The translations under genes were made by a program, and so were the position numbers. A stretch of DNA of 64,000 bases from Zeus faber. Taxonomy: Eukaryota > Chordata > Actinopteri > Zeiformes > Zeidae. Numbering within the stretch: position 1 is the stretch's first letter; the number at the start of each line of letters is the position of its first letter. The notes under the pieces were generated by a model that ran no database searches, was not told the DNA's origin, and worked only from the letters and a program-made list of their open reading frames with translations. Of the stretch, positions 36,873 to 48,383 are shown piece by piece. The DNA lies in NCBI GenBank assembly GCA_960531495.1, contig OY482865.1:9528587-9592586 (forward strand), given 5' to 3'.

Positions 36873-37824
36873 GTTACACGGCGCCAGGGGTGATGGGAAC
36901 GACAACACACACCACCACGATAATCCGCTGTCGCACCGGAGTCACGACACATCGTCCCCGGCGTGGCAGGAACGGACGTTGGAACAAAAGACTCAGTGGT
37001 GAATTTTGGGAGCATAAAAAAAACAACAAAAAAAAAAAAAAAACCCTGAAGGAAAATACAACCGCTCCCCACACCCCACACCCCCCCCACACCCACACCA
37101 CCCCCCCTAAATCTCTTGTTCACACCCTGCATTCTGCAGCTCGCGTAAAAAGGCTGGGGAGTCTGACCGAAGGGATAGGAATCAAATAAATTAATAAATT
37201 CGCCCCAGCCTTCATGCATTGCTGGAAACGGCACAGCACCGAGCAGGGCATCCATGTTTTTGGTGTGATTAACGCTTGGCTGGATTAATAAGCCATGTTC
37301 TCATTTATGGAGACAGCCTTCTGTCCAATTGCCATAATAAAATGTCATAATGAAACTACAAGTTAAGGGAAATAGGCTCGACCGCATTTTTTTTTTTTTT
37401 TTTTTTTCAAACTATCATCCACAATACAATTCGTCGGTTGCATTATACATCAAAACCGGTGGTTTTTGGTTGACATTATCAGTACAAAATGTGATGGTTG
37501 TATAATTTGATATGGAATCCGGATGCGTTTGGATAGGACATTATTAAATAGATTATTTTCCACCCACTCGTTTGAAGGTGTGTGCGCTTTTACGCACTCC
37601 TCAGACAAATAAATCACTATATAAAAGACAAATCTTTTACCCGGAACGCCTGGCATGCACGGTGCATTAATGTCGAATTTAACGTTGCAGGATGGAGCGA
37701 TGATGCGCCTCGGCTGGATGGAGCCGCGCGTCCATTAGACGGAGTAGTATCCCAAGTATCCACTCAAAAGACACATAGAGGGTGAAAGCACACGGACAAG
37801 TCGACGGATTGATCGAAATCCTAC

Positions 37825-37990
37825 CTGTTGATAATCCTATGTGCGCTCCCCCGGAGGATATTTACAATTGCAGAAGCCAGTTTGCCGTTAAAACCCCTTG
37901 GTTTGTTGCCTGCCCCTTTTTTCTCTCCACGGCGAATATACTGTAAAGCGGCGCGCACTGCGCATGCGCACTGCATCCCTGTTTGGGATC
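37825..37990 (-). promoter_or_regulatory. Candidate gpr85 promoter and first non-coding exon: NRF1 palindrome plus CAG/CTG repeat
   Basis: The palindrome TGCGCATGCGCA at 37959-37970 is an exact NRF1 consensus, in a CpG-rich patch about 1.6 kb upstream of the gpr85 start. On the minus strand a good splice-donor-like sequence, CAG followed by GTAGGA, occurs at 37827-37819. It could pair with the acceptor at about 36562, giving an intron of about 1.26 kb. A nine-unit CAG (CTG on the minus strand) run lies next to it at 38014-38039. The orientation and the link to gpr85 are inference. Confidence 0.3.
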
Positions 37991-38013
37991 CAAGACGCGT
38001 CTTGTCTCTTGTT

Positions 38014-38039
38014 GCAGCAGCAGCAGCAGCAGCAGCAGC
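38014..38039 (+). repeat. (CAG)n trinucleotide run
   Basis: Nearly nine GCA/CAG units. It is not in a convincing coding frame, and reads CTG on the gpr85 strand. Confidence 0.9.
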
Positions 38040-38099
38040 GTCTCTGCTCAGTAGGGACATCACTGGTCCCTTTTACCTCATCACTGATCAAATATTATA

Positions 38100-40600
38100 T
38101 ATTATATAGCATGTTCATATATATATTTATATTATAATATGACACATTAACACACACAGCATATAATAACATAATATATACTAATATAACATAATATACT
38201 AATGTACAAATATACAATATACTAATATATAATTTCGCATAAGCAGGGTTCACTGCTTCAGCGTCAATCATTGAATGTTTACTGATAATTCTAGCTGACG
38301 GTTCATTTTCATTTAATATCCTTAATGAAAACATGACGTGATGAAATTACAAAAAAGATGCTTGAAATATATAAAGAACTGTGAATATATATTTAAATTT
38401 TTTTTTTTATCACCGGCCATAGAAAAAGCAAACAAGCACTAAATGCAATTATTAAAGTCGTAACCCTGTTTAGATGCAATATATGTGCAGATATTGTACA
38501 CATATTGATTTAAGTTAGATATTTATTCCCCACTAATCATCAGAATGTGAATTGTAGATACAGAGGTTTATTGTTAATTTTTTCTTAGATCTTTGCTTAC
38601 TTATTGTAAAGGTAAGGGTTGAAGCAGGTGATGACTCACCTCCAGGAAGCATCACTATTCTATATGCATAGACAGGCACTTAGTTGATAAATTCGCTACC
38701 TAACTTCAACATTCGTTGATAAACTCATGGCCATGATTCTTGAACTCTGCAGCCTTTTGGGGACGTGATGCTTGGAGTAGAATCATATGTGAATACATTA
38801 ATTCATCCTCCTGTGAATCTCAATGTTTACACAACGAACATGTGCTCGCCATTCAGTCTGCTCTGGCTGCTTCTCATAAATGTATGATATGACATGGAAT
38901 GACATCAGACAGCTACCGCTGCTCACTAGGCTTGTGCTATATAGAATGGTTGTTTGCTTTTTGAACCCCATCCACTGAATACTAAGCTTACTGTATGTTA
39001 GTGATGGTGTTTGAGCATGGATATCAAGTTCAGTTATTACTTACTATATGTTGCTGAAGTCCAATTGGTTGTATTGTTTAACAGAGCAATTATACAGGTG
39101 GCTTACAACAATTCAAATAAATATAATGTAGCTCAATGGAAAATCTGCAGCTTTTACTTGATCCAAAAAAACAGTTGTGGGAGGTCCTTTCCATAAACAA
39201 TGCCAGATCTCACTCACGTATTATGCAATAAGAAAATGTAAAAAAATACCAAAAAGACAAAATAAATCTTTAAATATAGCATATTGGCATTATCTTGCTA
39301 AAATGTTTCATTGTGCGTTTGTGCTCATAAATATCAGCGTTCTATTCGATCATTACCCATATTTTATATAAAATGATCAAACCAGCCGTAAAAGCACATG
39401 TAATAATAAAAACAAGTATTTGTATGTTTCAGTTGTAGAGCTCTGGGTGAACAGTGAGTGCATTTCACATGGGAAGAGTGTCAGCCATTGGGCATCCATT
39501 GCTTAATTTTGACAAGAATCAGTAGACTGTCTTTATTGTGGCAAAAAATGGCGGAATTAAGAATATGAACCTGCATTATAGAAGCTGGAAAAAAAACTTT
39601 TTTTTAAAGCTGAAATCAGTGTTTTTCCACTCACCCAATGTCTGTTGCCATCCAATCGAGTTCAAACCCGGTCCCTCTGCTTTGGAGTTCATAAAAAATT
39701 AACTTGACTGACATGTATAACACCCAGGAAATCAGGCAATTATAAAATATATGTTATAACATTTTGATTAAAAGGAGAAAGGAATCTATCTATCTATCTA
39801 TCTATATATCATACGGTATTCATCCCTGGCTTGGTTTCATTTGAGATACCTAAACATTTTAGGCAAATGCATATCCACCAGGTCCAATGAATGACATGAT
39901 TCTACTTTTTAACGTTTAAAAATAAACGAAGTTTTGTTGAATACGAATCATGCTTATGCAACATTTCAGAAACGGAAGGGATGTGTTGCAACGGCCCTTT
40001 TTACCCCATGGAAAATCAATCGCGAATCTTAAGGTCAACTCGCGCCTTGGAGTAATAACAGCCACAATTCTGGCTTTGAAAGGGAGAAAACATCTACATC
40101 GTTTTCTCTTCCTTCCCAAAATGTCCGTTTCCCCAGTTGTTTATTTCGTTTGTGAGATGAGTGAAGCACTGGGGAACCTGGTCAGCCCAAAAAAAAACAG
40201 AATGACTAACTTAAAACTGATAGCAAATAGGGACTTGATCATCGCTCAGGACAAATTGAAAATGAGATTTTCTTAAAGCAGTGGGAGACCCCCCCCCCAC
40301 TGCTCACTGAAGTAAAATGTTAACATTACAGCAAGAATGTCCAGTTACAACCAAATCTACCGTCAACTCGGTTAATATAACGTGAACGGGTCTTTATGTA
40401 GGTCAGTGGTTTCATCAGCGTTTCACCTGGAGTGACATTCGGCACTTCCAGGGGGGGGGGGGGATAAATCGACCTCATTTGGATGACGGTCCTGCTGAAA
40501 GGTCAAACCATCCATGTGGGGCACAAATTAACATAAATTAACACAGCGGACCTTTCTTTTTTTTTTTTTTTTTTTTACATTTCATCATATACTGTCACAG
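38100..40600. other. Intergenic between gpr85 and smim30, no gene recognised
   Basis: AT-rich single-copy sequence. Palindrome-like TATA/ATAT-rich sequence at 38.09-38.24 kb, a short ATCT run at 39785, a poly-C run at 40289 and a G run at 40451. Confidence 0.5.
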
Positions 40601-40603
40601 CCT

Positions 40604-41277
40604 TTTATTATTTTTCATTTTATTTTATTTTTTTTTCTGCAGTGGTGACATGTTTAACCATCACGAATCGAGTTGCCGAGGCAACACTTGCAAAGAAAAA
40701 GACACAAGGATGATCAACAGGGCGGAAAGAAAAGGAAACCGGCGCTACAGCTCCAGGTGGCCTCCACCGCACACCACGCCATTGTCCTCCCCGGTGATTC
40801 GACTCTTTGCTTTTCTTTTCTTCCTCCCCCCTTTTTACAGATTCGGGTTCTTGGCGAGTCGGTAAAGACGGCAAAGGCTCCCTCGCCGGCCCCACTCGCC
40901 GAATCGAAACTAAACGAGCTACTCTTGCATAGGTTGCTCTTTTTAGGGAAGGGAGTCGAGTTCGCCGGCCCGGCTGCAGTTAGGGGGCCGCGAACCCAAC
41001 GGACGGCGGTCGGGGCGACTCCCGAATCGCCCAAAAGATTCTTTCGGGGCGAACGGTCGCGCCGCAGGGGCGTCGTTTTCCGCCTCCAGCGTCCTGGTTT
41101 CTGTCTCTTTCCCGTCGTGATTGTCGTCGCCGCGTTTCCGCCGAGGGCACGTTTTCTAGCCCACCACCATGTCGCGTCAACACCGAAGCACAGCGCACCG
41201 GGGAGTCCCACTCGCGCACCGGGGAGTCCCGCCGGAGAACGGCCGCCCGCCGGCGCTCCCGGGCCGGCCGGACGGCC
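40604..41277 (-). other. smim30: Inferred smim30 3' UTR
   Basis: From the smim30 stop codon the minus strand stays GC-rich for about 400 bases and then meets overlapping AATAAA signals at 40619-40629 and 40604-40609, next to T-rich and A-rich tracts. That gives a 3' UTR of about 650 bases. A 17-base sequence is repeated in tandem here with period 21 (41193-41209 and 41214-41230). The end point is inferred from signals alone. Confidence 0.35.
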
Positions 41278-41469
41278 TCAGAACCGTCCGCTCCTCCGCC
41301 GCGCGTACCAGCCGAGGCAGGCACAGAAGCCCACCGCCGAGAGGAGGGCCCCCAGCAGCAGGGCGATGGAATCCCCGGCGTCGTACGCCTCTGTCGGCGT
41401 GACCAGGGCGAGGAGGAAGAGCCCGGTAAATGTCGCCGCAACGCGCGGAGGCTCAGGTTGGGGCGCCAT
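41278..41469 (-). CDS. smim30: SMIM30, 63-residue single-pass membrane microprotein
   Basis: This small intact ORF matches small integral membrane protein 30, in human a 59-residue microprotein translated from a transcript once called LINC00998. The diagnostic part is residues 27-58: an acidic EAYDAGDS stretch, a hydrophobic helix (about 34-53, IALLLG...GFCACLG), then YARRRSG. Residues 11-26 form a second hydrophobic stretch that reads as a signal peptide or signal anchor ending at TPTEA. The start is at 41469 because it has a strong Kozak context (AAC ATG G) and fits the family length; an upstream in-frame ATG at 41514 would add 15 basic, unrelated residues across promoter sequence. Human SMIM30 acts at internal membranes, with reported links to calcium pump and SRC-family/MAPK signalling. 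The synteny next to gpr85 supports the call. The longer plus-strand ORF across this site is antisense. Confidence 0.9.
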   Translation of the reverse strand: MAPQPEPPRVAATFTGLFLLALVTPTEAYDAGDSIALLLGALLSAVGFCACLGWYARRRSGRF

Positions 41470-41473
41470 GTTG

Positions 41474-41575
41474 GTTTTTTTTCCCCCCGGGCGGCGCAGA
41501 GACGTCACAGTCACGCGATGGCAACAGGGCGACTATTTCCGGGTTCTCTCAGCCAATCACAGCAACACACAACAC
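41474..41575 (-). promoter_or_regulatory. smim30 proximal promoter (CCAAT, ETS and CRE-like sites)
   Basis: Directly upstream of the smim30 ATG is a short GC-rich block with an inverted CCAAT box (plus strand CCAAT at 41553-41557), an ETS/GABPA-type CCGGAAAT on the minus strand (41535-41542) and a CRE-like TGACGTC (41501-41507). There is no TATA box. This is a typical housekeeping promoter layout. A poly-C tract (about 41579-41592) separates it from the 3'-end signal of another possible transcript. Confidence 0.5.
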
Positions 41576-41624
41576 CACCCCCCCCCCCCCCCGAAAGAAA
41601 TAGACCCGGACACCAAACGTAGTC

Positions 41625-42080
41625 ATTTCATTGAGAGTTCAACCTTTATTTTAGGAAAACCTACTGAAAAGGCCTTTTTAAAAAAAAAAATAAAACATGA
41701 AATACAATCCAAAAAAAAAATTAATTTACAAATATACACTACCGTGTAAATACATCCAAAAGATGCGAGTAACGCGACCGTGTTGTTCATGTAGTAGAGT
41801 CAAATTTACAAGTATCTGCTGTGAAATGTAGTGTGGTCAAAGCAGAAAGATCCTTACAGAAAAAAGTACTTTATCACAGTAACAATTCTGCTTCCACTCT
41901 TTCCACCAGTGCACAATAACAAATACTGTCGCTCTCTGCCTGATATCAATATTTGTATACAGTACCCCATTTTTTCTTTGTGCCAGAAAAATGTACTTAT
42001 ATGCCTTTATTATGAGTTATTGTTTTTATTTTAGAATTTAAAATAATGAATTGCAATAACCCCCCAATCCATAATACCCC
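41625..42080 (-). other. Possible 3' end of an unidentified minus-strand transcript
   Basis: The minus strand has a classical-looking terminal signal, AATAAAGGTTGAACTCTC, at about 41650-41633, only some 60 bases before the CCAAT box of smim30. The AT-rich, non-repetitive sequence to its right (41700-42050) looks like a 3' UTR and has another AATAAA at about 42010. No coding exon of the parent gene was found to the right, so this could also be chance in AT-rich DNA. Confidence 0.2.
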
Positions 42081-42463
42081 AATCCAATATGTGTGGAATT
42101 GTCACTCTGTAGGGGTGAAATGTCTTATTCTAATCCATCGATCGATCGGGCTGGGAGTATCTTTTAATTTTTAATTTTTTTTCATGCATATGTTTCTTAG
42201 GCCTTGCAATGGACAAAGTCCATTATTTTACATGAATCAATAATGCTCATTTGCATTTGATACTCCGACTTCCCACCAGCTATAATAATAATAATAATAA
42301 TAATTACAATTATGTTTTATTATTATTATTGTTATAATTATTATTATTATTGTTATCATTATTAGGTATTATTATCATTAGGTTTTATTGTTAGTGTTAT
42401 CATTATTCTTATCATTATTCTTATTCATACTATTATTATTACTATCGTTATTAGGTATTATTT

Positions 42464-42497
<34 letters not shown>

Positions 42498-43006
42498 CAT
42501 AATTAGGTATTAGTATTTTTAGGTATAACAATTATTATTGATACTATTATTATTGTTATTATTATTCTGTGTTATTATTATTAGATATTATTATTGTTAT
42601 CACAGTTGTTTTTACTATCATCTATTCACCCTTTTTGGATGAAAAGATGATATCATTTGGACTCTGCTAATCACCACCATGTCCATGTTTAGAATCTCAC
42701 ATTGAGACACATTGAATCTATTCCAAATCGAACATGTTGTGGTTACTAACCAGCCCTGCAATGTTTCACCTCCCACCTCAAATTAATTGGCAGCACGGGT
42801 CGTGCGCAGAGCTTGAGCGCCCGCCTCTCCCTTCGCGTCCATGTGTGATGTAACGTCGGGCACTTTGGTTGTGCAGTCATCAAGGGGTACGAGCCCAAGT
42901 AAAAATATTGACCTTGCATGTGGGCAATGAGGCCAAACCTGCTGATGCCCCGAGCCGACTCACCCTTACTGTGCTTTATATTTTAGGACAGATAATGGAT
43001 TGCATT

Positions 43007-43008
<2 letters not shown>
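42080..43008. other. Intergenic, ATT-rich satellite-like tract
   Basis: From 42280 to about 42610 the sequence is an irregular array of ATT/ATTATT, TTATCATT and AGGTATTATT motifs. The rest is unique with no gene. Confidence 0.6.
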
Positions 43009-43070
<62 letters not shown>

Positions 43071-43130
43071 ACCCAACTCTCACATTTGGTTAGAAGTTGA
43101 TATGAGCAATAACTTTGCTTTTATAAGATG

Positions 43131-43210
<80 letters not shown>
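43009..43210 (+). repeat. (CA)n and (ATCT)n microsatellites
   Basis: CA run 43009-43068 and a pure ATCT run 43131-43210 (about 20 units) directly before repeat R1 copy 1. Confidence 0.95.
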
Positions 43211-43221
43211 GTGGCAGATTT

Positions 43222-43512
43222 ACCTACCGTACGCCACCCAAGTGGCGTGTTCAGGGACCTCTGGCACAGAGACACAGAAGCCGGGGTTGTAGACAGTAGT
43301 TTGTCGTAGAGAGAGGGCCAGTTGGAATAAGCCCAGGAGCAGATGGACATGTTTCATGACAAGGGCTCCTCTCCTGAGTGTGTGTGGGGATGGGGGCTTT
43401 ACCTGTTGCTCGTTAGACCAACCAACGCGCAACAGGTATGCAGCCACTCTGAGCCTGGGCCCCAATTACCTAGACCCAGGTCAGTTGGGGCTGCTCAAAC
43501 CAAACCATCCCA
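43222..43512 (+). repeat. Dispersed repeat family R1, copy 1
   Basis: This copy sits immediately after an ATCT microsatellite. It matches the copies at 54.5 and 54.9 kb from ACGCCACCCAAGTGG through TTACCTGTTGCTCGTTAGAC to CAATTACCTAGACCCAGG and GGGGCTGCTCAAACCA. No coding sequence is visible. Direct microsatellite adjacency is common for non-autonomous elements, but the type is unknown. Confidence 0.65.
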
Positions 43513-45387
43513 ACACCACACTTTCCAATAATGAAAAATGTCCCTATTGAAACACGTTTTCGCTGTATGAACTATATTTTGTAATAACTACAATGCATGT
43601 GTTTTTTTTCATAATATCAAACATCAATAACATATATTAAATGTCTTTGTAAGCTGTATTGTCGTGCGGTAGAGCGGGCTGTCTAGTAATCAGAAACTCA
43701 GCTTACAAATATAACATTTTGCTTTCTGGCTTCATAAAATGTTTTGGACAGGGTAGGAGCAAATGCAATCGGAGGCTCGGTTGACAATAAGAAAAATTGC
43801 ACCGGCCCGACCTTTTTAAATCATTCTGAGCAAACACAGACACTGCAGCAGCTTTCTATGGATCTCTCCGGTGCTGCCGAATTGATCAGGTGCAGGAGTA
43901 AGGAGGGAATATATAAAGGAATCAGAGTGTTTGTCTAACGAGCCAGAATAGTGACATTAATCTCCGCGGGCCATATGCTCTGCATTGTAATGAGGCGCAC
44001 CACACATTCACCCCCTATCCCCACGCTTCTGCAGCTAACTCTGACACGGGGAGTCCGTGTGTGTGTGTGTGTGTTTGAATATATGCAATTGTGCACGTGT
44101 TTATACTGTATGTGCAGCAGACATCACGGCCGGATGAAAAATAAGTTGATTTACGATTTGAATAGGGTCCAAATAAATCTGTCTCCAGTTTCATTTTCTC
44201 ACATGGAATATTCACGGCTCGAGAAAACCACGCGGTTTGTTTACCGTGTGCGTAGGTGTTTACTTCAACCCTCTTTTTGGGCCTCATGCATACAGTATAT
44301 TGAACTCGGTGTAATGTTTAATCATGTGACTGCATTTATTGAACTCCAGAGGAATAAACGGTCGAGTTGATTTCCCCACATTCACACTCTTATTTTTGGT
44401 CACGGTCATATGTGTTGTTTGCAACTATTCATTTTCTCAGATATATATATATATATATATATTTATTTAACCGTAATTCCCCCTACCAGTAACTTTCCAC
44501 GAGAGTGGAGACAGAGTTGTCCACCTTCACAAAAATCGCACAAAGCCTGTCTCCCCGAAGATTAATTATATTCTGGAATTGGTTTCAGAGAAAACAGTGG
44601 GGAGAGCATCGCTTTACATGAAGTAATTGGTGTTTTTGTGGCGGGCCGGTGGACGATCTATAATGAAGTGTCATGTGATGCACGTGACAAATGGACGGTC
44701 TGGGTCTTTTGTTGCTAATGCTCCGGATGATGTTCAATTCTTGGCCGAATCAGCTCCGCGCCTCCATGAAAAAGGAAAGAAAGAGCTCGGCGTGAGGAGG
44801 TGTGTCTCGCACCAGAAGCAATGTAAGGTCTCTATGACTCAGGAGGGCCGGTGACGCGGGATGGTGCTGAAGCACGCCGCAGAGCTTCCGAAGAGGCGGC
44901 TGACACGGAATAATGGTCCATTCACGTTGGCCGGAGAGACGCGGAGAGGAGAAGGGTGCTTGACAATCAGCCATCGCCGCGGCAGTTGCGGAAGGGTAAT
45001 CAATTTGTCCCCGCGGAACAAATCCCTCACTCCGCGCAATTTAGTCCTTCTTCAAGATCAACAAAGCCTTTGCTTCTTAAGTTTCCGTTGGCCAACTTAA
45101 AAAGTGCTCACCGCTGCTAATTCATGTGTTAAAGTGCAATCCATAAGTGGATTACAGTCCAAGAATTGCATTCCAAACTTGGACTGGGATTATTTTATCT
45201 CAACATCCAGGAAAATCTGCTGACCGATAAATTTGATCCAAAGGTGCAGTTCTTTTTTCAATGTTCATCCATATCAACAGCTTCCTGATCCCATTTAGCT
45301 ACACTGGTTTATCAATGCCTGGAAAGGCGGACCCCACCAACCAACAATGCAAACACTATATAGCGCACATGCATGCACATGCATAAT

Positions 45388-45452
45388 ATAAATACGCTGA
45401 ACGGCTGTTTCTTATGAAGTGCTAGCAAAATTAAGTATATGGGATTTTTTTT
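45388..45452 (+). repeat. Repeat R5, copy 2
   Basis: This is the partner of 23371-23443 (TGAACGGCTGTTTCTTATGA, TATGGGATTTT, then an 18-base T run). Confidence 0.45.
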
Positions 45453-47559
45453 TTTTTTTTTAGCAAAATAGCCATGGCCGCTTTAACGAGACCAATGCAA
45501 ATCAAACAGTACTGTACAGTTGTATGGTGGTGGTGATGGAAAACAAGGAAAACACTCAAGGTATGCACCAGGTGTATGTGCAGGGCCAGCCTTTTGGCCT
45601 CTTTCTGTCTTCCTGTTTTGATATGCATGAGTGAGAAGATGCTCCTTAAATTGCGATGAATGAAGTATTTTGAATTGAATTTAAATTAAAGTTACATAAT
45701 AGAATGCTACCATTCTGCAACGAAAATATCTCTTTCAAAATTTGCGGAAAGGGCATCCTGCGTTTCTGTTACCATGGTGACCCAGTTTGTCTCCTATACT
45801 TCCTTAACTTGCACCAGACCCCATTTTAAGTTCACTGCTTGCTGATAAGGATGTTATCAAACAGTGCCTCGCTGTTGTCCATCGAGCCACTGTTGTATTT
45901 TAGATTTTTGTTTTTTCTGCACTCGTGGAAAGACTTGTGATGCAGGTTGCGGTTATTGGTTATTGCTAGATGTGTGGATTTTAATTAAGGCATACAATCC
46001 CAAAACAGTTTTTTTTTTTTTTTTTTTTTTTTTTTAACTATACTTTACACAAAGACAGAAAAATAATAACATGTAATATCCAAGTCCCAGCTAAATGATT
46101 ACAGAGTGTTATGCGTCAAATATGTGATACATTTTTTTAATAATCATAAATATACTTTTATAATTATGAATTATACAGAATATTTTAATGTTCTCTATCA
46201 TGTATATATATATATATCAATTTCTCGACAGTATATCACGTATTTCGGGAATACGTCCGAAGGGCTGTGGGCCTTCTACCTCGATTGTGGCATGAATGAC
46301 AGCCGACAGAAGAGAACAAAAAACAATCTGTCGGCTTCGGCGCAACGATCACATTTTTTTCATTATTATACCGCAGAGGAGCAGACTCATTGTGAACGCA
46401 TAATTATGATAAAAAGAAAGAAAATACCGATCAGGGTGTTTGAAAAAGTTCTGTTCATCTTCAAAACGTCTTTCTTCAAACCAAAGTTTGCGAGAAGCCA
46501 AGAAAAGAGTAGTTCTCTCCGTAGACCAAAACTACCACGGATGTATCGGTTGACGACTGGACCGACTGGACCGAGGGCTCGTCGCCCAGCATTCATTTTG
46601 TCAATGGAGGGGACACCTCACAGAGCTTGGTCTTCCTACGAGAGAACTCAAAGGACACTGGTTCAAAGAGCAGTGTTGAGTGAGTCTGTGTTGATCAACG
46701 GCCAATGTGCTTCCCCAAAGAAAAGCCCGCTGCAAAGTGTCCGCCCGGGGCGTCATCCTAGAGGCAGCACCTGCGCCGCCTCCCGAGCCCGATGCCCCGA
46801 CCCTCCCCCCGCCCTCCGCTGCCTGCTCTCTCATGCATCATGTCCGACTGCCGCCGCAAACAACCCATTAAGCGACAAATTCTGCTTGCACACTCATCCT
46901 CTTTCCTGGTGGAACGTCTACTCGGGAAGCTTCACGACTCAAATCGATACCCCTGCAGACCACGGGCTTCCAAAACTCGGCGGCGACTCCCTCGCCGCCC
47001 TACATACAGTATGTTACACCGGATGAGGGCTTTTTGCGCCGCTGTTATCCCCGCCGTAACGCTGTTTTTATCCAACCTTTGTGTCAAAGTGATATTGATA
47101 TTAGAATCTTTTTGTTTGTGTGTCCGACTTCCCTCCACGGGGCGAAAATTGAAAGGCAATCTTTCTAAATCACAGCCTTCGCGGCTGAAACATCCACTAG
47201 ACATACGTATTATCTATGGAGACGAGATGGGGCGTAATGGTGTTGTCACGCGTGTCTGTGTGTCAGTTGGTTTACAAAAGTCTGTGTCTGTATCAATATC
47301 CGTCTGTGCGTGAGTGTGCTTTTCTTGGCCCGCAGGACCGAAAAATGCCCGTGGACGACGAGCGCCATTACCTCGTGAAGTTGTAGTGATGCATTTCCTG
47401 CAGTTGGACTTTCGGCGGCTGTCGGCGGGGGGAAAATTAACGAGGCCGCTGATTGCTCCGCTGGTAATTACCGAGTGCGGCTGGAGTGCTGCTGTGTCAA
47501 GCCTGCATCCCGACTCCCCCCCCCCCCTCCCCATTCATAGCAACTAATGCAGTTCAGCC

Positions 47560-47757
47560 GAACGCTTCTCAACCATTTCAATCTGTGACCCCTGTCTGGG
47601 GGAGAAAAAAAACAGCAAGCTGAATTTCTATCCCTTTTTTGCCGAACCGACATTAACAGCTTACATTAACTACATTGCTTTCAAAATGCATAACATGTTG
47701 CTTCTTCTATTCTTATTTAAATAGCGTTTGAGAAACCACCAGTTTGAGAATCACTCG
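47560..47757. mobile_element. Possible hAT-type MITE remnant
   Basis: CTTCTCAACCATTTCAATCT and GTGACCCC at the left and AACCACCAGTTTGAGAATCA at the right resemble the CAG-GTTCTCAA ends of short vertebrate hAT elements. It is about 200 bp and non-coding. Confidence 0.4.
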
Positions 47758-48383
47758 AGAAACGCACAAGCTGGTTATCAGTTTGGGGTCTTGACCCCTT
47801 TGTGCTAGTTTTTACATGTTGAATGTCTTCAATTCAGCAAAGCAGTGAACCAAAATCTGAGATGACAGAGCTTGAGCAACAAGGATACCACTGGGGAAAA
47901 CCTCAAGTCGTATGCAGATAGATGGGTCACACTGTTGTTTAGAGTTTTAATCGTGATATATACATGGCCGTCTTTGGCAGTTTTCTCGGGTCTGTGCTGG
48001 GCTTGTGATGGAGCAGAGGGACAGCAACTAGGTTTGAGAATGATTCGCTCAAATCAGTTCGTTCAAAAATGATTTGTTTGTTCATTTTTGACCAGCAGTG
48101 ACATGCGCGTCGACATTCAGTGAAATCACCCTCCTGCTTGCTGCGAAAATGTATGCTCCTCCGCAAGTTGCACGGTAAAAATTGAGAGTGTGTGACTGAA
48201 GGAGGGGACGGTTTCTTTTACTTCAAAGATTTCAACAAAAGCTTGATGTAGCGTCAAACAAAGGGAGACAGATTTGATTCCAGAAAGCACGAGACTACAA
48301 ACCGTAGTCTGTTTGAAAATAAAAATGAACCCACAGGAGGAAAACGGCTCAAATGATTTCAAATGATTGAAGTCCACAACACA

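Larger units (their letters stand above)
43520..48380. other. Intergenic, no gene recognised
   Basis: Single-copy sequence with a TA run (44443-44462), repeat R5 copy 2, a T run (about 46011-46035) and a MITE remnant at 47.6 kb. The 306-codon plus-strand ORF at 46106-47026 has no domain-like composition. Stretch 44480-45130 looks like possible conserved non-coding DNA. Confidence 0.45.

Noticed and set aside
37982..38040. Polyglutamine- or polyalanine-coding exon from the CAG run
   Set aside because: No frame around the run has exon-like length or recognisable protein sequence.
40673..41749. 358-codon plus-strand ORF
   Set aside because: It lies antisense across smim30, its promoter and its UTR. 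It owes its length to CpG-rich sequence without stops and shows no domain.
46106..47026. 306-codon plus-strand ORF
   Set aside because: Composition changes abruptly along it, with AT-rich Tyr/Ile codons first and then GC-rich Arg/Pro. No domain or family pattern is seen, and nearby sequence is repeat-rich. Treated as chance.
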